Shown here piece after piece: positions 6,496 through 11,894 of a stretch of DNA of 11,894 bases. Below the pieces are notes generated by a model, which worked only from the letters and a program-made list of their open reading frames with translations, was not told where the DNA came from and searched no databases. The stretch is from JBBAGE01 sp041655055. GTDB lineage: Bacteria; Pseudomonadota; Alphaproteobacteria; Rhodobacterales; Rhodobacteraceae. Both the position numbers and the translations under genes were made by a program. The DNA lies in NCBI GenBank assembly GCA_041655055.1, contig JBBAGE010000066.1:1-11894 (forward strand). The letters are read 5' to 3'. The stretch's first letter is position 1. The number at the start of each line of letters is the position of its first letter.

Positions 6496-6849
6496 ATGAC
6501 TGAACATGACAAAGACACCGCATCGCGCCTGCGCGCCGATATCGATGCTGGCCTTGCCCAAGATAAAGTGGCCTATCCCGACCCGGCGGCCGCGTCACTG
6601 GGCACGGATGATGAAGCATCGGGCCACCCGATCACGCCGGAACAAGCGCGCATGGCACATGAGGCCGAGATCGGCCGGCATGATGCAATGGCGCGCGGTG
6701 TCGAAGATCGCCCAATTCCGCCGACCCATCCCGATCATATCCCATCGGATCAGGAACGGGTTTATCCGCCCGAAACCCGGCGGCTGCGCAATATCGTGAT
6801 CGTGGTTATTGCAGTTCTGTTGGTGATCCTGATTTTGGCGTCGCTGTAA
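6496..6849 (+). CDS. Hypothetical protein with C-terminal membrane anchor
   Basis: A 117-residue protein I do not recognise. Residues 1-96 are hydrophilic and rich in Asp, Glu, His and Pro, with no signal peptide. Residues about 98-116 form one very hydrophobic helix (IVIVVIAVLLVILILASL), preceded by a basic RRLRN. The topology therefore suggests a tail-anchored protein with its soluble part in the cytoplasm. An AAAGG ribosome site precedes the ATG. An EcfG-type promoter lies upstream, so it is probably stress-induced. The last 44 bases overlap the 3' end of the convergent otsA gene. Base composition and codon use match its neighbours. The prediction as a gene rests on the promoter, the ribosome site and the clean domain layout. 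Confidence 0.75.
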   Translation: MTEHDKDTASRLRADIDAGLAQDKVAYPDPAAASLGTDDEASGHPITPEQARMAHEAEIGRHDAMARGVEDRPIPPTHPDHIPSDQERVYPPETRRLRNIVIVVIAVLLVILILASL

Positions 6850-8233
6850 TCGATGCAGTTTGCGACAGACGATTTAGAAAATCGCGGCTCCAATCCATGA
6901 CATCATATTCGCGTAGCCGCTGCATCATGACTTCCCACCGCTCAACGCGCTGGGATTGCGGCATGGACAGGGCGCGGCCAATGGCGCTTGCGACCTGATC
7001 GGTATCATAGGGGTTGACGATAATCGCGCCGGTATATAATTCGCGCGCCGCCCCCGCAAAGCGCGATAAAACCAGAACGCCGGGATCTTCGGGGTTTTGG
7101 GCGGCGACATATTCTTTGGCCACCAGATTCATTCCGTCGCGCAGCGGCGTGACCAGCCCAATACGCGCTTCGCGGTAAAGCCCGGCCAGAACCGGGCGTT
7201 TGATGGATTTGTTTACATAACGGATCGGCACCCAATCGACCGTGCCATGATGGCCATTCACGCGCCCGCATTGCACCGCCGTGGCATCCTGCAGCGCCTG
7301 ATATTCGGGCACTTCGGTTCGGGATTCGGGGGATATCTGCAATAGCGTGACATTCCCAGTATCGGCGGGGTTATTGGTTAGAAACCGTTCAAACGCATCG
7401 ATACGCTGGGTAATGCCTTTGGAATAATCCAGCCGGTCCACGCCGATGATCAGATCCTTGCCGCCCAGGCTGTGACGCATATCGCGCACCATGCGCTCAT
7501 TCGTGGCACGTGCGGCAAGTTCGGCAAAATCCTCGGTCTCGATCCCGATGGGAAAGGGCGCGACGATGAATTTGCGCCCATAGGCTTGGAACAAACCATC
7601 GCCCAAAGGTTCGCCCGCATTTTCGCGCCGCAGACAGCTTGCAAAATTATCGAGGTCATAATCCGTTTGAAAACCGATCAGATCATAGGCGGATAAAGAC
7701 CGCAGCAAAGTATCATAAACCGGCATGGCAAACAGAATATCCGGTGGCGGCCAGGGAATATGCAGGAAAAAACCAATTTTATTGGTAATCCCGTGTTTGC
7801 GCAATTCTGCGGCCAGCGGGATCAGGTGATAATCGTGAATCCAGATCACGTCGTCGCGGCGCAGCAAAGGCAATAGCCGGTCGGCAAACAGCCGGTTCAC
7901 GCTGAAATAAGCGGCCATATCGCGCAGGGAATATTCCGCCAAATCCAGCCGCCCGTGAAAAATCGGCCAAAGCACCCGGTTGGCAAGCCCATTATAATAT
8001 TCATTCACATCCTTGCGCGACAAATCGGTCAGCGCGTAACGGATAGGACCGTGTTCGATGATATTCAACGGGCCGGGTTCACGGTTGCCGATCGAGCGCC
8101 CCGACCACCCAAGCCAAAGCCCCCCACGTTCCTGCAGCGCCGCATGGACGGCCACGGCGAGCCCCCCGGCGGGCGGGTTGCCGGCGCGGTCGGGCAGAGG
8201 CACACGGTTTGACACGACGATCAGCCGCCCCAT
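6806..8233 (-). CDS. otsA: Trehalose-6-phosphate synthase (GT20)
   Basis: A 475-residue glycosyltransferase of family GT20, which makes trehalose 6-phosphate from a nucleotide-activated glucose, usually UDP-glucose, and glucose 6-phosphate in the cytoplasm. The ATG at 8233 is chosen because the family's N-terminal IVVSNR (5-10) follows it directly, while upstream residues in the same frame are otsB in another frame. A GGAG ribosome site lies within the end of otsB. Conserved elements are LGWSG (41-45), the Y80/W89 region, WIHDYHL (131-137), HIPWPPP (158-164), GVDRLDYSKG (264-273, with R267 and K272), and TPLRDGMNLVAKEY (362-375, with D366 and E374). Length is typical. It is the last gene of the minus-strand operon, one base after the otsB stop. 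Its 3' end overlaps the opposing gene by 44 bases. Confidence 0.96.
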   Translation of the reverse strand: MGRLIVVSNRVPLPDRAGNPPAGGLAVAVHAALQERGGLWLGWSGRSIGNREPGPLNIIEHGPIRYALTDLSRKDVNEYYNGLANRVLWPIFHGRLDLAEYSLRDMAAYFSVNRLFADRLLPLLRRDDVIWIHDYHLIPLAAELRKHGITNKIGFFLHIPWPPPDILFAMPVYDTLLRSLSAYDLIGFQTDYDLDNFASCLRRENAGEPLGDGLFQAYGRKFIVAPFPIGIETEDFAELAARATNERMVRDMRHSLGGKDLIIGVDRLDYSKGITQRIDAFERFLTNNPADTGNVTLLQISPESRTEVPEYQALQDATAVQCGRVNGHHGTVDWVPIRYVNKSIKRPVLAGLYREARIGLVTPLRDGMNLVAKEYVAAQNPEDPGVLVLSRFAGAARELYTGAIIVNPYDTDQVASAIGRALSMPQSQRVERWEVMMQRLREYDVMDWSRDFLNRLSQTASITATPKSGSPTELQ

Positions 8234-8234
8234 G

Positions 8235-8996
8235 TCAGGCGATCTCCTGCAACAACTGACGCAGGGCGGCGGGGCTGGGCAGGATCGCATCAGCATGCGT
8301 CGCATAGCCATCGGCGGCAATACGGATCGCGTGCCCACCGTGTTTTCGGGCAGCGGCGAACATGGCCTCGTCCGTTGTATCATCGCCGATGGCCAGCACA
8401 CTGCGGCCCGCAAAAGCGGGGGTGGTCAGCCAGAAATCCACCGCCTGACCTTTGTCGGTATCGGCGGGGCGCAGTTCCAGCACCATTTTGCCATGCTGCA
8501 CCACCCATTCGGGGCCAAGCAGCCGGGCGGTATCGGCCATCAACGCGGCCACGGTCCGGGCCTGGGCGGGGGCTTGGCGGTAATGAACGGCAAGCGTTCC
8601 GCCCTTGTCTTCAAGCAGCACATCTTGGGGTAATTTGGCGGCAATCAGCGCGCGGGCGCGTTCCACGGCACTGCGCGGCGGGCCAAGCGTGGCGTAATGG
8701 CCCGTGGCGTCCAGCCGCTCGGCCCCGTGCAGGCCCGAAATGGCGAATGGGCCAAAGTGATGCGCCGCCCAATCGCAGCGCCGCCCGGTAATCAGGGCCA
8801 GTGCCCCGCCCAATGCCGCGTTCAACCGGGCAAGGGCGGGTGGTAGCATGTGCGGGATTTCAACCGCCTCGGGCGTGGGTGCGATATCGATCAAGGTGCC
8901 ATCGATATCCAGAAACAAGGCCCAATCCCGCGGCGCGCGGCCCAAATCCCGCAACAGGGCCGCGGCCATATTCGTGGTTGAAAGCTCTGCCGTCAT
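8235..8996 (-). CDS. otsB: Trehalose-6-phosphate phosphatase (HAD family)
   Basis: A 253-residue HAD-superfamily phosphatase that removes phosphate from trehalose 6-phosphate to release trehalose. HAD motif I is DIDGTL (30-35), with nucleophile D30 and acid/base D32. Motif II is LITGR (68-72), and GLHGAE (88-93) is the typical trehalose-phosphatase signature. Motif IV is GDDTTDE (204-210), and the basic motif III residue is probably K182 in DTDKGQA. The start codon overlaps the stop of the upstream anchored-protein gene by four bases, so translation is probably coupled. otsA follows after one base. The order otsB-otsA puts the phosphatase first. The operon is preceded by an EcfG-type promoter, consistent with trehalose as a stress protectant. 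Confidence 0.95.
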   Translation of the reverse strand: MTAELSTTNMAAALLRDLGRAPRDWALFLDIDGTLIDIAPTPEAVEIPHMLPPALARLNAALGGALALITGRRCDWAAHHFGPFAISGLHGAERLDATGHYATLGPPRSAVERARALIAAKLPQDVLLEDKGGTLAVHYRQAPAQARTVAALMADTARLLGPEWVVQHGKMVLELRPADTDKGQAVDFWLTTPAFAGRSVLAIGDDTTDEAMFAAARKHGGHAIRIAADGYATHADAILPSPAALRQLLQEIA

Positions 8997-9331
8997 TGCT
9001 GCTGCGGCGGCGTATCGACGGCAGGGGGCGTGGCTTCGGGGGTGACCGGTTCGACGGGGGCGGTTTCCTCGACGCCGAAATCATCACCGCCGGGGGGGAT
9101 GACGCCCTCGGACGCTGGGGGCACGCCTTGCATCGGCGTCTCGGCTTCGGGTTCGCCCGTGCGGCCATCGATCTGGACTTCGGCACCGGCGGGCGGATCG
9201 GCCTCGGCCGCTTCTTCGAACAGCCAGTAAACGATCAGCAAAACGCCGAACAATACCACAACCGCCATCCCGATCAGCGGGCCGCGGTGGCGGCGGCGTT
9301 GTGTGCGGATATCTGTTTTCGGGGAAGACAT
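8993..9331 (-). CDS. Hypothetical N-terminally anchored acidic Pro-rich protein
   Basis: A 112-residue protein I do not recognise. Residues 1-17 are strongly basic (several Arg and Lys). Residues about 18-38 form one membrane helix (GPLIGMAVVVLFGVLLIVYW). Residues 39-112 are acidic and rich in Pro, Glu, Ala and Gly, ending in PPQQQ, with no obvious fold. Positive-inside topology would place the tail in the periplasm. A GGAGG ribosome site lies six bases before the ATG at 9331. It is the first gene of the trehalose operon, and its stop overlaps the otsB start by four bases. An EcfG-type promoter precedes it. The coupling suggests a role connected with, or simply co-induced with, trehalose synthesis. 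Confidence 0.78.
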   Translation of the reverse strand: MSSPKTDIRTQRRRHRGPLIGMAVVVLFGVLLIVYWLFEEAAEADPPAGAEVQIDGRTGEPEAETPMQGVPPASEGVIPPGGDDFGVEETAPVEPVTPEATPPAVDTPPQQQ

Positions 9332-9398
9332 GTGAATCCTCCATCATCCCAAGGTTCCGGGCAGCCACGCGCGCTACGCGCAGCACCATCTGGGGCAT

Positions 9399-9423
9399 AA
9401 CCCCAAATGTGGCCCAAAGTTCC
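9399..9423 (-). promoter_or_regulatory. EcfG-type promoter of the trehalose operon (P4)
   Basis: On the minus strand GGAAC (9423-9419) is followed after 17 bases by GTT (9401-9399), reading GGAAC-N16-GGTT. It lies about 68 bases before the first start codon of the anchored protein-otsB-otsA operon. Confidence 0.7.
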
Positions 9424-9438
9424 CCCGCGTCGGCGGTT

Positions 9439-9463
9439 GGAACAAAGCCCCGTGCGGTCGGTT
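9439..9463 (+). promoter_or_regulatory. EcfG-type promoter of the DUF3182-hydrolase operon (P5)
   Basis: GGAAC at 9439-9443 is followed after 17 bases by GTT at 9461-9463, reading GGAAC-N16-GGTT. It faces away from P4, with 15 bases between the two -35 elements, and lies 31 bases before the ATG at 9495. Confidence 0.7.
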
Positions 9464-9494
9464 TGGCTGGGACATTTGCGAAAGTGAGTTGATC

Positions 9495-10625
9495 ATGGCC
9501 GACGCCTTTCCCCCACAAACCGATCGCGCACCCAATCCCGGGCGGCTGGTCTGCACCTATGGCAGCCACGGGCGGCACGGGCACAAGGCGGCGTCGCATG
9601 AAATGCTGTCGCGACGGCTGGCCAAGGTGCTCGGGTTCAATTTCTGTGGCGCATTTGAACATAAACCGGCGGAAGTTGACAGCTATGTGATCCCGATGCA
9701 GGTGCTGTGCGGAACGGATACGCGGATCGCCTGCGCCATCGCGGGCGAGGGTGATCTTTTTGGCGGCTGGGTGGCTTGGGATTATCTGGCGGACAAGACG
9801 ATCATGCATCCGGTGCTGGCCCGTGCCAAGGTGATCCCCGCCGGCTGGTCGCCCGCCTTTGCCCGCGATGCTGCACCCCTGACGCTGGGCGGGATAAGCG
9901 CCTTTTGCGCCGAGGATATCGTGCATGCCGCGCGCCAGATGCTGCGCCATGGGCCGGTGCGGCTGAAATCGGCGCAGGCCGACGGCGGTATGGGCCAGGT
10001 GGCGGTTGGCGATCTGATGTCGCTGACGCGGGCGCTGGATTTCGTCGGCGATGGTGCCTGCGTGGTTGAAGAAAACCTGACCGATGTGACCACCTATAGC
10101 GTGGGCCAGACGCGGCTGCCGGGAATGGTGATCAGCTATTGCGGGGTGCAGGAACAGACGCGGTCGAATAGCGGGGCGGTGGCCTATGGCGGCTCGCGGC
10201 TCTGGCTGGTGCGGGGTGGGTTTGATGCGCTGCTGGCGCGGCCGCTCGGGGCGTATCTGCGCGCGGCGGTCGAAATTTCCATGCGTTTCGATCAATTGGC
10301 CGATTTGCATCTGTCGGGGTTGATTGCATCGCGGCGCAATTATGATGTGGCCCATGGCACCGGCGTGGATGGCCAGCCGCGCATGGGGGTGATCGACCAG
10401 TCATGGCGCGCGGGCGGTGCATCGGGGGCCGAGCTGGTCGCGGTCGAGGCCTTTCTGGCCGATCCGGCCCGCCACGAAATTTTCGCCCGCACCGCCGAGG
10501 TTTACGGCCCGCAGGCACGGCCACCGGCCGGCGCGGTGGTCTATTACCACGGCGATGATCCCATGCTTGGCCCGCTGTTGAAATATGCCACCGAGGAGCC
10601 CGCCCATGCAGGTCAGATCCGTTGA
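9495..10625 (+). CDS. DUF3182-like protein with ATP-grasp-like features
   Basis: A 376-residue cytoplasmic protein that I take to be of the DUF3182 family, whose function is unknown. The middle looks like an ATP-grasp fold. RLKSAQADGGMGQ (156-168) resembles the lysine plus glycine-rich loop that holds ATP, VVEENL (190-195) resembles the adenine/ribose-contacting strand, and GVIDQSWRAGG (298-308) sits where the metal and phosphate ligands usually lie. TTYSVGQ (199-205) and YGGSRLWLVRGGFDAL (231-246) look like family-specific conserved segments. If correct, it would join a carboxylate to an amine or thiol using ATP; the substrate cannot be read from the sequence. I use the ATG at 9495, with an AGTGAG site upstream, over a TTG six bases earlier. 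An EcfG-type promoter precedes it. The alpha/beta hydrolase gene begins inside its last 20 bases, so the two are coupled. Confidence 0.82.
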   Translation: MADAFPPQTDRAPNPGRLVCTYGSHGRHGHKAASHEMLSRRLAKVLGFNFCGAFEHKPAEVDSYVIPMQVLCGTDTRIACAIAGEGDLFGGWVAWDYLADKTIMHPVLARAKVIPAGWSPAFARDAAPLTLGGISAFCAEDIVHAARQMLRHGPVRLKSAQADGGMGQVAVGDLMSLTRALDFVGDGACVVEENLTDVTTYSVGQTRLPGMVISYCGVQEQTRSNSGAVAYGGSRLWLVRGGFDALLARPLGAYLRAAVEISMRFDQLADLHLSGLIASRRNYDVAHGTGVDGQPRMGVIDQSWRAGGASGAELVAVEAFLADPARHEIFARTAEVYGPQARPPAGAVVYYHGDDPMLGPLLKYATEEPAHAGQIR

Positions 10626-11334
10626 CATCCCCACCGATGACGCCACGCTTGCGGGCCAGATCGCCGAGCCCGGCACATCGATCCCCGGCGTGCTTTTCAT
10701 TCACGGCTGGGCCGGCAGTCAGGACCGCGACAAGGACCGCGCTCGCAGGTTGGCGCAACTGGGTATCGTCAGCCTGACATTCGATCTGCGCGGCCACGGC
10801 GCCAATGCCGAATGTCAGGATACGGTGACGCGCGAACAGAATCTGCGCGATATCTGCGCGGCTTATGACCGGCTGGCCGCGCATCCGCAGGTAGACCCGG
10901 CTTCGATCGCGCTGATTGGCAGCAGCTATGGCGGCTATCTGGCGGCACTGGTGGCGGGGATGCGCCGGGTGCGCTGGCTGGCGCTGCGGGTGCCCGCGCT
11001 TTACCGTGACGAAGGCTGGACCATGGCCAAGGCCCGGTTCGATCGCAAGGATATCGACACCTACCGCCGCAGCCGGGTGCTGCCTGCCGATAACATGGCG
11101 CTGGCGGAATGCGCGCGATTTCGCGGTGATGTGCTGATTGTGGAATCCGAACATGACGACCTGATCCCGCATACGGTCATCGCAAGCTATCTGGCGTCAT
11201 TTGTCGAGGCCCGATCCCTGACCTATCGTATCATCACCGGCGCGGATCATGCGCTGTCGGATCAGCCCAGCAAATTGGCCTATGACCAGCTTTTGCTGGG
11301 CTGGATGCGCGAAATGGTATTCGGCGCGCGTTAA
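10606..11334 (+). CDS. Alpha/beta hydrolase
   Basis: A 242-residue serine hydrolase with the alpha/beta fold. The oxyanion region is HGWAGSQDR (33-41). The nucleophile elbow is GSSYGGY with S107. The likely acid is D184 or D185 in ESEHDDLIPH, and the catalytic histidine is H215 in GADHAL. The arrangement matches small esterases and dipeptidyl-peptidase-like hydrolases, but the substrate is not evident. There is no signal peptide, so it should act in the cytoplasm. The ATG at 10606 is preferred over one at 10585, because GAGGAG lies seven bases upstream. It overlaps the DUF3182-like gene by 20 bases and is probably translated with it. A functional link, such as hydrolysis or editing of the ligase product, is inference. 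It ends in a four-base convergent overlap with the superoxide dismutase gene. Confidence 0.9.
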   Translation: MQVRSVDIPTDDATLAGQIAEPGTSIPGVLFIHGWAGSQDRDKDRARRLAQLGIVSLTFDLRGHGANAECQDTVTREQNLRDICAAYDRLAAHPQVDPASIALIGSSYGGYLAALVAGMRRVRWLALRVPALYRDEGWTMAKARFDRKDIDTYRRSRVLPADNMALAECARFRGDVLIVESEHDDLIPHTVIASYLASFVEARSLTYRIITGADHALSDQPSKLAYDQLLLGWMREMVFGAR

Positions 11335-11894
11335 TTCACCGTTTCGATCACGGCGCAGGCGATGCGATCGCCGGCATCGCCACTGGGCTGGCTGATGTAG
11401 TCATCGGGGCCATCGTGGATCACCAGCGCGCGCCCGTCGATCGTGGCACCGCCTTCGCTAAGCTGGACGAAAGTGTTGAAAACCTCGCTGCGCAGGGTGC
11501 CGTCGGCGGCAACATGTTGGTTGGGCATATCGCCCGCATGGGGGCCGTTTTCCGCGAAATAGCCATGTTCGGTATCGGACAGGGCAAAATGGCTACCGGC
11601 GGATTCAAACGCATCCTCGGGGGTGCATTCGCCGGTTTCATGGATATGGAACGAAACCCAGCTATCCGCCGGCAGCCCTTCGAGATCGAGCATGAACAGC
11701 GTGCCATGCGGGCTGGCGCGCATCGTGGCACTGCCCAATGTTTCACCGTCCAGCCCGATGAAAATGGCGTCGCGGGTCAGCGGTTCGGCGCTGGCCTGTT
11801 GATCGGGGGCCTGTTGATCGGGCTGGGGCTGCTCGGTCTGGGGTGGTTGGTCGGTCCGGGTTTCCGGCGGTGGCGGGGTATCGGCGGGCGGCGG
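11331..11894 (-). CDS. sodC: Cu/Zn superoxide dismutase with Pro/Gln-rich N-terminal segment (5' end beyond window)
   Basis: Converts superoxide to H2O2 and O2, normally in the periplasm. The reading frame stays open to the window edge, so the N-terminus and any signal peptide are missing. The catalytic domain begins near DAIFIGLDGETLGSATM. Metal ligands are all visible: the HIH pair, the bridging histidine in SAGSH, TEHGYF, GPHAGD (His and Asp), and VIHDGPDDY. The disulfide pair appears as GEC and IAC, and the active-site arginine is in GDRIACAV. Upstream of the domain lie about 45 residues rich in Pro, Gln, Asp and Thr, likely a disordered spacer after a signal peptide or lipid anchor. A TTG at 11738 could act as a start codon, but it would cut into the domain and is rejected. 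The gene converges on the hydrolase with a four-base overlap. Confidence 0.92.
   Translation of the reverse strand, partial: PPPADTPPPPETRTDQPPQTEQPQPDQQAPDQQASAEPLTRDAIFIGLDGETLGSATMRASPHGTLFMLDLEGLPADSWVSFHIHETGECTPEDAFESAGSHFALSDTEHGYFAENGPHAGDMPNQHVAADGTLRSEVFNTFVQLSEGGATIDGRALVIHDGPDDYISQPSGDAGDRIACAVIETVN
11793..11822. repeat. Perfect 15-base tandem duplication in the sodC linker
   Basis: Two adjacent copies of ggcctgttgatcggg, in frame with sodC, encode a repeated Gln/Asp/Pro/Ala pentapeptide (PDQQA) in the disordered N-terminal segment. Confidence 0.85.

Noticed and set aside
6146..6496. Plus-strand open frame of 116 codons opposite the frameshifted membrane gene
   Set aside because: It has no ribosome site, it runs through the divergent promoters, and the minus strand encodes a recognisable hydrophobic protein.
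9354..9358. Additional minus-strand GGAAC upstream of the trehalose operon
   Set aside because: No GTT lies at the right spacing, and the -10 would fall on the ribosome binding site.
9084..10355. Minus-strand open frame of over 400 codons opposite the DUF3182-like gene
   Set aside because: It is a composition artefact of high GC, and it crosses the divergent promoter region and other genes.
10132..11172. Minus-strand open frame opposite the hydrolase
   Set aside because: The hydrolase on the plus strand has a full catalytic triad and ribosome site; the antisense product is low-complexity Arg/Pro/His.

Overview
The window looks like chromosomal DNA of a high-GC alphaproteobacterium, most likely of the Rhodobacterales. 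The grounds are an aa3-type oxidase with fused subunits I and III, an EcfG-type (ECF15-like) sigma factor, GGAAC-N16/17-nGTT promoters, and small membrane proteins resembling those of that order. I saw no rRNA, tRNA, CRISPR array or insertion sequence.

Region 1 (68-4917, plus strand) is a tight operon. It encodes a lipoprotein cytochrome c oxidase subunit II with an intact CuA site, an 858-residue subunit I+III fusion, a 108-residue three-helix membrane protein, and a CYP152-type cytochrome P450 (H2O2-dependent fatty-acid peroxygenase family). Start and stop codons overlap or nearly touch throughout.

Region 2 (4914-9463) is a stress-response block. A minus-strand EcfG-like sigma factor overlaps the P450 tail-to-tail. 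Upstream of it, read outward, come a YciF/DUF892 ferritin-like gene (plus), a small two-helix membrane protein gene broken by a frameshift (minus), a C-terminally anchored protein (plus), and a minus-strand operon of an N-terminally anchored acidic protein, otsB and otsA (trehalose-6-phosphate phosphatase and synthase).

Region 3 (9495-11334, plus) is a two-gene operon of a DUF3182-like protein with ATP-grasp-like features and an alpha/beta hydrolase. It is followed by a convergent, window-truncated Cu/Zn superoxide dismutase (11331-11894, minus) with a long Pro/Gln-rich N-terminal segment.

The most interesting signal is that five transcription units in regions 2-3 each carry a GGAAC ... GTT element matching the EcfG consensus at a sensible distance from the start codon. 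Four are arranged as two divergent pairs. Together with the EcfG-like sigma gene in the same block, this suggests a local general-stress regulon combining trehalose synthesis, a ferritin-like protein, envelope-anchored small proteins and an uncharacterised ATP-grasp/hydrolase pair. The sigma gene shows no such element of its own, and neither NepR nor PhyR is in the window.
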